This document shows positions 49,101 through 59,039 of a stretch of 64,000 bases of DNA, piece after piece. Below the pieces are notes generated by a model, which worked only from the letters and a program-made list of their open reading frames with translations, ran no database searches and was not told the DNA's origin. Each line of letters starts with the position of its first letter. The first letter of the stretch is position 1. Source of the DNA: Mesostigma viride (lineage: Eukaryota > Streptophyta > Mesostigmatophyceae > Mesostigmatales > Mesostigmataceae); the NCBI GenBank assembly GCA_009746045.1, contig RPFO01001926.1, positions 1 to 64,000 on the forward strand. The letters run 5' to 3'. The position numbers were made by a program, and so were the translations under genes.

Positions 49101-50306
49101 GTGAGAGTCAGCCACAACGTGTGTCTTGAAAGTGTCGATCTTGAAAACCTTGGTCCCCCTACCCAGCCCGATGGTGACCTTGGCATCACGGCAAGGGCCG
49201 CAGTATGCTTCGTCCTTCTCTTCGTCATAGCGCAACCATGGGAAACGCAGCCCCCATTCGGGTTTCCACTTCCTATTGGCATCCGCGCCCTTCCAATCCC
49301 TCTTGGCAGGTGGCGCTACGAAAATGGAAAGCAGCACCAAGGAAATGAGGGGCGCATCACATCCATTCGAAGGCACATCGGACCCCACTTCCCCGTCCAT
49401 GACCTTAATGCTGACCTTGATGTAGTTCGCGTCTGCCCCTATCACCTCGGGATGTTCGGGCGCCCCCTCACTCTCTACCCGCCGAGCAGCAGCCCGCGTC
49501 TCCTTCGACCTAAGCCTTTTCGCCTCCTCGGGAGCGATCTCTACCGTCGCCTTGGTTTTCCCAACGACAATGGAGGCTCCATTCGGACCTGGAAAGATTG
49601 GTTTGCATCGCATTCCGGCTGGGAGGGCCAAAGGCTTCCGGCCAAGCCCGGTGCCATAAAACACACTATTTCTTCTCTCTCCTCCCCTCACTACCTGCGG
49701 CGGCCCAGGTGGCCTAAACGGCCCAGCGTCTGCCATGGATTTTTCCTACTTGGTAAATTAACAACAACGATTACTAGTGCCGAAAGTCGAAACACATTAG
49801 TCAATGCAGTATGGCTGGCGAGTGACTTAATACTGAGGCGCCAGGCCGCCACTCGCCAGCTGTTATATGAGCCAGCTGTCGTGAAAATGCAGTTAATGAA
49901 ATGCACACAAGCTGCAGTCTGCACAGTGCACTCTCCGTGCTCTGGTCTCGGGCAGCGGGCCACTTGCCACTTGGCACTTGGCCGCCGGCCGGGCTCTACG
50001 TACTGTACATGCACTATGCAGTCAGTCAGTCATAGTAGTACTCATAGTAGTAGTCTAGTACTAGGGAGGCTTGTGGCGGAACGCCGACCGGAAGACCGGC
50101 TGACACCGCCAATTGTGGCGTAACCTGTACTAGAGTAAACTTCAGGCACGGCCACCCTGTGGCGAAACGAAACTACGAAGTAGAACAGCACGGCCAAATT
50201 GTGGCTTCTTGGGAGCCCTGTCAAAGTGGGTGGCAACGCCACATTTTGCCAAAAAAAGTGCCACACCGCCACATTTGGCGGTGTATCGCCACTAAAAAAA
50301 ACACTG
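46187..50306 (-). mobile_element. Complete hAT DNA transposon, 4.1 kb
   Basis: The ends CAGTGTTTTTTTTA (46187-46200) and their inverse TAAAAAAAACACTG (50293-50306) are perfect inverted repeats. The 8-bp target duplication AATGGATA flanks both sides (46179-46186, 50307-50314), as expected for hAT. Subterminal regions hold several GGCCAC-NN-TGTGGCG motifs in both orientations. It encodes one transposase on the minus strand (47134-49736). The exact TIRs and target duplication suggest recent insertion. Confidence 0.95.
47134..49736 (-). pseudogene. hAT transposase (ZNF862-like), one frameshift in a C9 run
   Basis: The first frame (ATG 49736) has Gly/Pro-rich and basic N-terminal sequence, then a TTF/BED-like zinc finger (WGLRFPWLRYDEEKDEAYCG-PC ... 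FKTHVVADSH). The second frame carries the transposase: first catalytic Asp in VAVTVDESKAND, second in VGFGSDGASVMM, MHCAPHKLSLIAN, DTRWLS, and the C-terminal dimerisation block TSVENERRFSHMNFIKSD with the catalytic Glu. The frames meet at nine C residues (48989-48997 on plus as G). One more C would join VMGEFAPP to GQLSKSDRLKL. It could be a mutation, a sequencing or assembly slip, or real slippage. Joined length is about 865 residues. The enzyme would cut and paste the surrounding element. Confidence 0.88.
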
Positions 50307-50745
50307 AATGGATACCGTCGAGTACAATACCGTTGCGGGGAAGTGGGGTTGTTAAAAGAAGTCATCAAAGCAGAGGATTAATAATAATAAATATTGGGCG
50401 TTGCAACATACAAACGTCAGCAGCATGCAGGAAGTAACGGTTTTTGCGCTAAGGTGCTAGGTTTGGACGGAGATCAAGCTTCACACGACGCTCTGAGCCC
50501 CTGACGCGATTATGGATACGAAGGATGGGCATGGGGGAAAGCGGTGTTTGAAACAGGTTTTATCTACCAGGAGACCCCCAAGTATTGGCAAAAAAATTTG
50601 AACCAAGGATGGTTTCATAGTGAAATATCCGTAGTCTGCTTCCTTTCTCGAATGGTTTGTTTAGTACGAAGGTGTTTCTATCGCCAGGAGACATAAATCT
50701 GGAATCGCAAATTTGTGATCAACATCGCAGGGTTGTGGGTTCATC

Positions 50746-51321
50746 ATGTCTGCAGAGAAAAGTGGACCCAGACATGATGGGCCACTTTCAGACAGCGACA
50801 GCAGCGAAGATGGTGAACTGGGAGGTATGTTAGCGACATTGAGGGGTTCCACTGACCGCATCTCCATGCCTGTCGAAAAGCCGTGCCCCCATTCAATTGC
50901 GTTTGTTTTTCAGACGCTCATTCTGTTGTGCGGCGGTGCCTTTTCGCCTATCATTGCAGGAGAGCCCGCTGATTTCTATGACGAAGGCCTTGACGACTTG
51001 GACGAGAAATGGGTAGAGAAGAAGCGTGACGGGAGGCGCTCGGACGCCGTCCTTTCTTGCCCCTGCTGTCTCACCACGGTTTGCCTCGACTGTCAGGCTG
51101 CGGACAATTCCGCTAGGCTGTTCCGTGCAATGTTTGTGGTCAATTGCCACGTGGCACAGGATCGACCCCAGATGTTGTTGCCACCTGTCAAAGGTGCCCC
51201 TTCGGGCTCACAGCCTGAGACCATGAAACCTGTGGTCTGCAGCACGTGCATGGCGCAGGTTGCTGCCCTAGACGAGGAAGAGGTATACCACTTCTACAAT
51301 GTTATCGCATCATCTGCATAA
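50746..51321 (+). CDS. EAPP-like protein (E2F-associated phosphoprotein family)
   Basis: Start ATG 50746, stop 51321. Spliced exons are 50746-50824 and 50960-51321, giving 146 residues. The intron (GTATGT ... CATTGCAG, 135 bp) has no in-frame stop, so the unspliced frame also reads through to 191 residues, adding a hydrophobic insert (IAFVFQTLILLCGGAF). Family signatures after splicing are an acidic DSDSSEDGELGG start, DFYDEGLDDLDEKWVEKKR, the Cys-rich LSCPCCLTTVCLDCQ, RAMFVVNC, PVVCSTC and the C-terminal EEEVYHFYNVIASSA. These four Cys pairs probably bind zinc. In animals EAPP interacts with E2F factors and snRNA-related complexes; the algal role is inferred only. The animal protein is about 285 residues, so this one is short at the N-terminus. 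Confidence 0.9.
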   Translation: MSAEKSGPRHDGPLSDSDSSEDGELGGMLATLRGSTDRISMPVEKPCPHSIAFVFQTLILLCGGAFSPIIAGEPADFYDEGLDDLDEKWVEKKRDGRRSDAVLSCPCCLTTVCLDCQAADNSARLFRAMFVVNCHVAQDRPQMLLPPVKGAPSGSQPETMKPVVCSTCMAQVAALDEEEVYHFYNVIASSA

Positions 51322-51549
51322 GGAGAAGGCGGGCTCTGCTTTATCATGGAAGCTGCTGGTATTTTCCTCATGCTGCTTTTGCTTTGGTTGAATCACTTGA
51401 ATGGGACAGCTAATTTTGGATTAGGCATTCCTAGCCCCGTACATGACGTAAATCATGCACGTACACCGCCAGCTTGACGTTTTAAGAATCCCAGGTTTAA
51501 GACTATGAGACGCTGGATTTGACATCTACTACTAGTAGAATATCAACTA

Positions 51550-52112
51550 ACGTGGGTGTTTGCAACTTGCCAGTTGAAACTCTACGGTGGAGCCAATTTT
51601 CGGAAGAACCTCACCCTTATGCTTGCAAATTAGGGACAAATTCGGTGGATGGATGGATGGATGGATGGATGGATGGATGGATGGATGGATGGATGGATGG
51701 ACGGACGGACGGACGGACGGACGGACGGACGGACGGACGGACGGACGGACGGACGGACGGACGGACGGACGGACGGACGGACGGACGGACGGACGGACGG
51801 ACGGACGGACGGACGGACGGACGGACGGACGGACGGACGGACGGACGGACGGACGGACGGACGGACGGACGGACGGACGGACGGACGGACGGACGGACGG
51901 ACGGACGGACGGACGGACGGACGGACGGACGGACGGACGGACGGACGGACGGACGGACGGACGGACGGACGGACGGACGGACGGACGGACGGACGGACGG
52001 ACGGACGGACGGACGGACGGATGGATGGATGGATGGATGGATGGATGGATGGATGGATGGATGGATGGATGGATGGATGGATGGGTGGGTGGATGGGTGT
52101 GGCTCCGCCTGA
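51550..52112. mobile_element. MITE-like element expanded by a (GGAY)n array
   Basis: Left end CTACGGTGGAGCCAATTTTC at about 51580 and right end TGGCTCCGCCTGAG at about 52101 correspond to the 13.0-13.27 kb element. The array inside replaces that element's short microsatellite. Confidence 0.6.
51647..52082. repeat. (GGAT)13-(GGAC)80-(GGAT)16 microsatellite
   Basis: Uninterrupted blocks: GGAT 51647-51698, GGAC 51699-52018 (320 nt, 80 units), GGAT 52019-52082. All frames are open, giving WMDG/RTDG and HPSI/RPSV artefacts. Confidence 0.95.
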
Positions 52113-52352
52113 GTAATAGAATGTGGTAGAATGTAGTAGAATCGAATCACGGTAGTAAGATTCTTTAAGATCGTGAGCCCTGGATCGGTCGACCCGACCC
52201 CGTCTTAAACCTGAAGCTGGCGGTGCAGTAGAGAGGCGCGTATTTTGTGACTGTAGATAGGTTGCTGTGAAACATTACACTGCACGGAAGCATATGTACA
52301 CTAATTTATTCTCGAATGATTTATCTAGTGCAAAATCCGAATGGTGGCTTGC

Positions 52353-54320
52353 ATTGAATTGAATTGAATTGTAACATAACTCCGTTGGGAGTATATGTAG
52401 CACATAGCCCTTGAGAGGGGGGCATATGGCCTATCATACATCCTAAGCTACTTCCTGCAAGGGTGGGGATGTAAAGGACCCTTGCTCTAGGTGCACCAGG
52501 GCACTTGCATCCCCATGATCTTCAAGCTATGCCCAGCGAAGGGGGAGCCTGTCATGGGGGGGAAGATCAGCATAGCTATACAAAAAGCTAGGGCATGGCT
52601 GCTCAGCAGGGAGTTACTCCCTGCATGGGCACTGCATAATTAAATAAAGCTAGGCATCATCTGGAGGGTGGCTCATCATAGGCACACATGTACATGACTA
52701 AAAAGGCTAGGCCTCAGCTGGTATAGTGCCTGTAGTAGGCGGGCATGTACAAGGCCACTGTCTAACTATTCTACACTACTGCTGTATTCCCCTAGGCTGG
52801 GGCTGGAGTTGCTGGGGCCGCGGTGGTCGAGGGGGTCGCTTGCCAGGGCTTGTGGCCGACGTAGATGGCCGCCCCCTTCCAGTACACCGGCTGGCCCGCC
52901 TTGGTCTGCCGGAGCTGGAGGTAGGTCGGCCATAGCTCCCGTCGCCGTTGTTGCTGTGCCAGGGTCAAGTCGTCGTCAAGGGTGAAGAGAGTCTTCTCGA
53001 GCCGCTTGCGGCGTCTGAGAAAAGAAATCTTGTCCGCCGGGGTCTTAAAGGTGAGAAGGAGCGGGGGCGGCCCGGCCTTACCCCGCGCGCGGGGAAGGCG
53101 GTGGGCGGCCAGCTCGATCTCACCAGTAAGGCCCATGCGATCAAGGATTTCTCTCTCAAAAGCACGCGCAAGCTTCTCGGAATTCTCACCTTCCTCCATC
53201 TTGAGATTCTTGACAATGACGTTGAGGCTGCGCTTGGCGAGCTCGGCCTCCTCGCGGAGGTCAAGCGTCTGCCGCTGGAGCTGGGCTGCGACGGCGGAGG
53301 TGGTGGAGGTGGTATGTTGCTTAAGCATGTCCGCCCAGGTCGTGATGGGAGGAGCATCGCCGGCCAGGCCAGCCGGGGCTGGCTTGGCGGCAATGTCCTT
53401 CACTGCCTGGGCGGTGAGGCCTGCTGTGTTCTGCAAGACCTCGATAGCGATTGCATTATCCTTGAGGCGCTGGTCGATGTCGCGGAGCTGGGCGGTGATG
53501 GAGTCGGTGGAGACGGAGGGGGGGGGGGAGGTGGAGGCGAGGAGGGTGGCGGTGGCGGTGGGGATGGTGGGGAGCTCAGCAGCCAGCGTGCCGCCAAGTG
53601 CCGCCATGATCTGCGGCAAGAGGGGTCACGTGCTGCTCGAAAGCTTCCTTGAGGAGGGTGCGGATGGAGGCTTCGGAGGGGAAGGGGGGCGGTTTGGGAG
53701 CCCAGATCTCGGATTCGGAGCGTCCAACAAGGGAGCAGAGGGCGAAGCGTTGAAGCTTGGGGCGAGGCATGCGGTGAATGATTGGGAGAGCCTCGGCGGG
53801 GTCGACAAGCTTGCCGTCACCAGGCCAGCGGCCACGGTTGTGGGACGTGAGGTACACGCACAGGGCTAGAAGCGAGGCGTGATTGCCGTAATAAAAGTCT
53901 TCCATAATCCAAGTGGGGCTGCGTTGCCAGAAGCCGGGGCTGTTGACGTCAAAGGAGCGCTCTTCCCAGGGCGGCTCAGCAGAGCGACTGCGCTTAGGTT
54001 CAGGCGATGCTGATGGCGAGGCGAGCCCGGGAGGCTGGGCGAGCACCAGTGCACTACTAGTGTCACCGTTGCCATCTGGGCCGGTGGGCGAAGCTGCAGC
54101 CGAAGCTGCAGGCGTATTTTCATTGCCGAGCGCAGCCGCCAGGCTGCGTTGCGTCGAGAGGCGTTTGCTCATCGTATATTGCGTAATAGCGTCGGAAAAT
54201 TATATCAGCATGTGCGTCTTAGAAAGACGAAGCGATTGTGATATTCACAGCTGAATTCGGCGCTCAAACGTGAAAGTTATGAGCTCCGACAGCCATGGCT
54301 ACCTCGTGGCTCGTGGCTCG
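52353..54320 (-). mobile_element. ORF1-only LINE derivative, copy C (near full length)
   Basis: The minus strand runs from a 5' end with CGAGCCA-type repeats at about 54320. A 5' UTR of about 120 bp follows, then ORF1 (54172-52792), then a 420-bp 3' UTR, a hairpin ACTCCCAACGGAGT (52379-52392) and an AATTC tail (52353-52370). It forms the left arm of a giant inverted repeat with copy D. Confidence 0.8.
52792..54172 (-). pseudogene. LINE ORF1p-like protein, copy C (best preserved)
   Basis: ATG 54172 starts MSKRLSTQRSLAAALGNENT. The first frame runs about 190 residues (PKRSRSAEPPWEERSFDVNS, SIRTLLKEAFEQHVTPLAAD), then shifts by one base near 53.6 kb. The second frame runs 275 residues to the stop at 52792, with a coiled-coil-like stretch (ITAQLRDIDQRLKDNAIAIE; LQRQTLDLREEAELAKRSLN), an RRM-like segment (VIVKNLKMEEGENSEKLARA), EIELAAHRLPRA, LLTFKTPADKISFLRRRKRL, TLDDDLTLAQQQRRRELWPT and WKGAAIYVGHKPW. 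This resembles L1 ORF1p in order: coiled coil, RRM, C-terminal domain. One indel separates it from an intact frame of about 465 residues. Confidence 0.75.
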
Positions 54321-54371
54321 TGGCTCGTAGCACGTTTATTGTGGTGGCTTGCATCACTCCCCGGAAAGGAG

Positions 54372-54566
54372 AGCTTTTGCGGTTGGACTGTAGGTGTCAG
54401 CTGGCGATGCCTTAGGATCCGGAGACGTCCGTCCTACAGTCAGCAAAAGTTGGTGCGAGAGGTCCCCAGCTCGATTCCGGCCTGGATTCATTTGCAGATC
54501 GCGTTTTCCGCGGACCGGCACTGAACGGAAATGGTTTTCACCTTTGCGGCGCGCCACATCAGAATA
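54372..54566 (+). mobile_element. SINE2, second copy
   Basis: Begins CTTTTGCGGTTGGACTGTAG, with A-box-like GTGTCAGCTGGCGATG and B-box-like AGCTCGATTCC (one change from the 23.9-kb copy). The body ends near CACATCAGAATA. It lies in the spacer of the giant inverted repeat. Confidence 0.7.
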
Positions 54567-54592
54567 CACCAATTTATTAAGAACATATATCT

Positions 54593-54762
54593 CCGTTTTT
54601 TTTTTTTGGCTCGAAACACACGCCCTGATCAAGCATGCTGTTTCCGGCCCCACCGTCTAGGTCATCTAGTCGCTCTAGATACACGTAAGCCAGCCATAAT
54701 TTCAATGCACAAGGATACACATTTCCATCACCATTCATACACACATATCCCAGAGATTGCCA
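54593..54762 (-). mobile_element. SINE1, 5'-truncated copy with poly(A) tail
   Basis: On the minus strand the SINE1 body ends CGTGTGTTTCGAGCC followed by about 12 A. The 5' part including both Pol III boxes is missing (starts near GTATGAATGGTGATGG). Confidence 0.7.
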
Positions 54763-56740
54763 ACGAGCCACGAGCCACGAGGTAGCCATGGCTGTCGGAG
54801 CTCATAACTTTCACGTTTGAGCACCGAATTCAGCTGTGAATATCACAATCGCTTCGTCTTTCTTAGACGCACATGCTGATATAATTTTCCGAAGCTATAA
54901 CGCACTATACGATGAGCAAACGCCTCTCGACGCAACGCAGCCTGGCGGCTGCGCTCAGCAATGAAAATACGCCTGCAGCCCCGGCTGCAGCTTCGCCAAC
55001 CGGCCAGACAGAAGGCAGCGGCGCCACTAGCCAAGCTCTAGTGGTCGCCCAGCCCCCTCTCGAGCTCGCCTCGCCAGCAGCGTCGCCTGAACCCAAGCGC
55101 AGTCGCCCTGCCGAGCCGATTTTTGACGAGCAAAATTTTGACGCCAGCCAACCCGGCTTTTTCGACAAGCTCAACCCCGACAAGATCCTGAGCTACGTGT
55201 TCTGGGGATCCACCGCCTCGCTTATTGAACTGTGCAAGCAGCTCTTCCATCAGGGTCGTCTCGTCAATGGTCAGCAGCAGCGTCGCCCATACGAGTACAT
55301 CTTCACCGCCCCCCGCCCCCGGCTGCAGATATACGTCCTCTTCTCCCTCCTTGGACGCTCCATCTATGAGCTCTGGCCCCCCAAGCCCCTCACCACCACC
55401 TTGACCGAATCCTCCATCCGCGCCCTCGGAAGCTTTCGAGCAGCACGTGACCCCCCTTGCCACAGATGTGGCGGCAATGGGCGGCACGCTGGCTGCTGAG
55501 CTCCCCACCATCTCCACCGCCACCTCCACCCTCCTCGCCTCCTCCACCGCCACCACCCCCTCCTCCGACGCCATCACCGCCCAGCTCCGCGACATCGACC
55601 AGCGTCTTAAGGACAATGCCATCGCTATCGAGGTCTTGCAGATCGAACACCGCAGGCCTCACCGCCCAGGTAGTGAAGGACATTGCCGCCAAGCCAGCCC
55701 CTGCTGGCCTGGCCGGCGATGCTCCTCCCATCACGACCTGGGCGGACATGCTTAAGCAGCACACCACCTCCACCACCTCCGCCGTCGCAGCCCAGCTCCA
55801 GCGGCAGACGCTTGACCTCCGCGAGGAGGCCGAGCTCGCCAAGCGCAGCCTCAACATCATTGTCAAGAACTTCACCATGGAGGAAGGTGAGAATTCCGAG
55901 AAGCTTGCGCGTGCTTTTGAGAGAGAAATCCTTGATCGCATGGGCCTTACTGGTGAGATCGAGCTGGCCGCCCACCGCCTTCCCCGCGCGCGGGGTAAGG
56001 CAGGGCCGCCCCCGCTCCTTCTCACCTTTAAGACCCCGGCGGACAAGCTTTCTTTTCTCAGACGCCGCAAGCGGCTCGAGAAGACTCTCTTCACCCTTGA
56101 TGACGACTTTGACCCTGGCGCAGCAACAACGGCGACGGGAGCTATGGCCGACCTACCTCCAGCTCCGGGCCTCCGGCAGACCAAGGCGGGCCAGCCGGTG
56201 TACTGGAAGGGGGCGGCCATCTACGTCGGCCACAAGCCCTGGCAGGCGACCCCCGCGACCCCAGCGACTCCAGACGCCCCAGCTTAGGGGAATACAGCAG
56301 TAGTAGTGTAGACTAGATAGACCGTGGCCATGTACATGTACGCCTCCTAGAGGCACTATCCCAGCTCAGCCACGCGCTTTATTTAATCATGTACATGTGT
56401 GCCTACGATGCGCCACACTCCAGATGATGCCTAGCTTTATTTAGTTATGCTGTGCCCATGCAGAGAGTTGCTCTCTGCTGAGATGCCACGCTCTAGTTTT
56501 TGTATAGCCATGATGATCTTCCCCCTCACAGGCATGCTCCCCCCTTACCCGGGCATAGCGTGATAGACCATGAGGGTGCAGGTGCCCTGGTGCACCTAGA
56601 GCAGGGGTCCTTTACATCCCCACCCTTGCAGGAAGTAGCTTAGGATGTATGATAGGCCATATGCCCCCTCTCAAGGGCTATGTGCTACATAACTATGTGC
56701 TACGGAGTTATGTTACAATTCAATTCAATTCAATTCAATC
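54763..56740 (+). mobile_element. ORF1-only LINE derivative, copy D (near full length)
   Basis: 5' end with ACGAGCC repeats, a 5' UTR (TCACGTTTGAGCACCGAATT ...), ORF1 (54912-56287), and a 3' UTR. The tail AATTCAATTC follows a partial hairpin (TGCTACGGAGTTATG, first half lost) at about 56695-56740. Right arm of the inverted repeat with copy C. Confidence 0.8.
54912..56287 (+). pseudogene. LINE ORF1p-like protein, copy D
   Basis: ATG 54912, MSKRLSTQRSLAAALSNENT. The first frame breaks near 55.43 kb (IRALGSFRAARD, where copy C reads LLKEAFEQHV). A further shift near 55.64 kb follows EVLQ. The frame then stays open to 56287, except for a local shift that turns the DDDLTLAQQQRRRELWP core into DDDFDPGAATTATGAM. 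The end WKGAAIYVGHKPWQATP is restored. A decayed copy of the same protein as copy C. Confidence 0.75.
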
Positions 56741-56857
56741 ACCATTCATCTTCATCATCCTGAACGACTCGAACACGCGGACAAGATAACGGCAGGCTCG
56801 AGCTACCATGGTCCGGATTCTCCCGATTTCTGGCCTGCGCTGGTTGTCTCCTTGATA
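56735..56857 (-). mobile_element. SINE1-family copy
   Basis: The minus strand reads ATCAAGGAGACAACCAGCGC ... TGGTAGCTCGAGCCTGCCG ... GTGTTCGAGTCGTTCAGGAT, ending ATGAATGGTGAT directly against the tail of copy D. Confidence 0.75.
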
Positions 56858-56874
56858 TATCTCCGTTGGGATAC

Positions 56875-57085
56875 ATTATGCATGCGACACCATGACCGGA
56901 TAGGCAAGGGGGCACACATGGCATTTATACTTTCCCAAAGCTATCACGCAATAAATATAATTATGACGAGCAAACGCACCACGACGCAGCGCAGCCTGCA
57001 CGGCGGCAGCGCTGAGCCCTACTATGAAATAAAATATACGCCTACCGAGCCCGGCCCGCCCCCCGGCGCCTGGTGGCTACATATA
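56875..57085 (+). mobile_element. 5' fragment of a related ORF1 subfamily
   Basis: After a short leader the frame [20 protein letters not shown] matches the ORF1 start MSKRLSTQRSL and then diverges. It is truncated near 57085, where TCTAGAAAATCCTAACTACA also seen at 25.33 kb begins. Confidence 0.5.
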
Positions 57086-57246
57086 AGATGTCTAGAAAAT
57101 CCTAACTACACTACGTGGCTAGATAAGAATGACAAGAAGAAAAAGCAAAGTAAAAAAAAAAAAGGTGGGGATGGTCCAAACCCCTTGCAACGAACAGAGA
57201 AAAAAAGAAGTGGGGAAAAAAAGACACACAACAACAACAACACCAC

Positions 57247-57394
57247 AAACCAGCCAACCAACCAACCAACCAACCAACCAACCAACCAACCAACCAACCA
57301 ACCAACCAACCAACCAACCAACCAACCAACCAACCAACCAACCAACCAACCAACCAACCAACCAACCAACCAACCAACCAACCAACCAACCAAC
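57247..57394. repeat. (CCAA)n microsatellite
   Basis: About 37 uninterrupted CCAA units. The Gln/Pro/Thr/Asn and Gly/Trp/Leu/Val frames over it are artefacts. Confidence 0.95.
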
Positions 57395-57582
57395 CTAGTG
57401 TGTGAGGTGTGAGAACTTGTAGAAGTGACGAAGAGAGAGCAGCCCAAAGATGCATGTTAACAAGGGTTCCCGAAGATGTGTGGAGGCAACCCGACCGGTA
57501 GAGCGGGGAAGCGACGTTGAGATCGAGCACGTAGTAGCCTGGAAAATGCAAAGGAAAAGTGACTGGTGGTGCAGGTGCACCT

Positions 57583-57705
57583 TATCAAGGAGACAACCAG
57601 CGCAGGCCAGAAATCGGGAGAATCCGGACCATGGTAGCTCGAGCCTGCTGTTATCTTGTCCGCGTGTTCGAGTCGTTCAGGATGATGAAGATGAATGGTG
57701 ATGGT
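57583..57705 (+). mobile_element. SINE1-family copy
   Basis: ATCAAGGAGACAACCAGCGC, A-box-like TGGTAGCTCGAGCC, B-box-like GTGTTCGAGTCGTTC; truncated after ATGAATGGTGATGG where copy E begins. Confidence 0.75.
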
Positions 57706-58975
57706 CCGAGGTAGCCATGGCTGACGGCGGAGCTCATAACTTTCACGTTTGAGCACCGAATTTAGTCGTGAATATCACAATCGCTTCGTCTTTCTAAGAC
57801 GCACAACATGCTGATATAATTTTCCGACGCTATTACGCAATATACGATGAGCAAACGCCCATCGACGCATCGCAGCCTGACGGCTGCGCTCGGCAATGAA
57901 AATACGTCTGCAGCTCCGGCTTCAGCTTCGCCATCAGGGCCGGAAGGCAGTGATGACACTAGTCGCACACTGGTGGTCGTCCAGCACCCTCCCGGGCTTC
58001 CTGCCTCGCCTTCAGCCTCGCCTGAGCCAAAACGCAGCCGCCCAACCGAACCGAGCTGGTCTGAGCGCGACTTTGACGTTGACGGGTTATTTTCTGGACA
58101 TGACCTTCAACTATGCCAGACCCAGCTTTTTCGACATGCCACCCATCAAGATCCTGGAGTTCGTGTTTTACGGGTCATACGCCTCCATTCTCGACCTGTG
58201 CCAGCGCCTCCAACGCCTTTGCCGCCTCCGCACTGGCTGGACCTGATGGCCGGTTCACTATGCGACAACATGCTGAGAACCTGGCCAGCTGGTCTCGCCC
58301 CCGCCGTCTTCAGCTCGCCGCCCTCTTTTCCATCCTTGAGCGCTCTGTCACGGACCTCTGGACCCCCTCCCCCTTGACCGAATCCACCTTCCTCCTCCAC
58401 CTCCAAGCAACCATCTCACAGCACGTGACGCCCCTAGCCGCAGATGTGGCGGCAATGGGCGGCACGCTGGCTGCTGAGCTCCCCACCATCTCCACCGCCA
58501 CCTCCACCCTCCTCGCCTCCACCGCCACCACCCCCACCTCCCACGCCATCACCGCCGGCAGCTCCGCGACATCGACCAGCGTCTGAAGGACAACGCCATC
58601 GCTATCGAGGTTCTGCAGAACACCGCAGGCCTCACCGCCCAGGCGGTAGAGAACATTGCCGCCAAGCCAGCCCCGGCTGGCCTGGCCGGCGATGCTCCTC
58701 CCATCACGACCTGGGCGGACATGCTTAAGCAACATACCATCTCCACCACCTCCGCCGTCGCAGCCCAGCTCCAACGGCAGACGCTTGACCTCCGCGAGGA
58801 GGCCGAGCTCGCCAAGCGCAGCCTCAACATCATTGTCAAGAACTTCACCATGGAGGAAGGTGAGAATTCCGAGAAGCTTATGCGTGCGTTTGAGAGAGAA
58901 ATCCTTGGTCGCATGGGCCTTAACGGTGAGATCGAGCTGGCCGCCCACCGCCTTCCCCGCGCGCGGGGTAAGGCA
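57706..58975 (+). mobile_element. ORF1-only LINE derivative, copy E (3' end missing)
   Basis: 5' UTR from about CGAGGTAGCCATGGCTGACG, then ORF1 from ATG 57847 in several frames (MSKRPSTHRSLTAALGNENT; HVTPLAADVAAMGGTLAAEL; TLDLREEAELAKRSLNIIVK; EIELAAHRLPRARGKA). At about 58975 the sequence leaves the family abruptly inside the codons after HRLPRARGKA. The remainder of ORF1, the 3' UTR and the tail are absent, so this is a 3' deletion rather than the usual 5' truncation. Confidence 0.7.
57847..58975 (+). pseudogene. LINE ORF1p-like protein, copy E
   Basis: Frameshifts occur near 58.08 kb (FDVDGLFSGHD) and near 58.56 kb (ITAGSSATSTS where others read ITAQLRDIDQRL). No intact frame. Confidence 0.7.
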
Positions 58976-59039
58976 CTGCCCCATGCACACCTGGAATTGT
59001 ACTACATTTTTCAAATTGTACTTCAGTTTTGAAAGTTGC

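Noticed and set aside
50825-50959. EAPP-like protein of 191 residues as the main product
   Set aside because: The 45 extra codons have strong splice signals at both ends and interrupt the conserved acidic-to-DFYDE region; the spliced 146-residue form fits the family better.
51519-52150. Frames of RTDG/WMDG and RPSV/HPSI repeats
   Set aside because: Products of the (GGAY)n microsatellite; no flanking coding sequence or splice support.
57106-57551. Leu-Val-Gly-Trp and Gln-Pro-Thr-Asn frames
   Set aside because: (CCAA)n microsatellite only.
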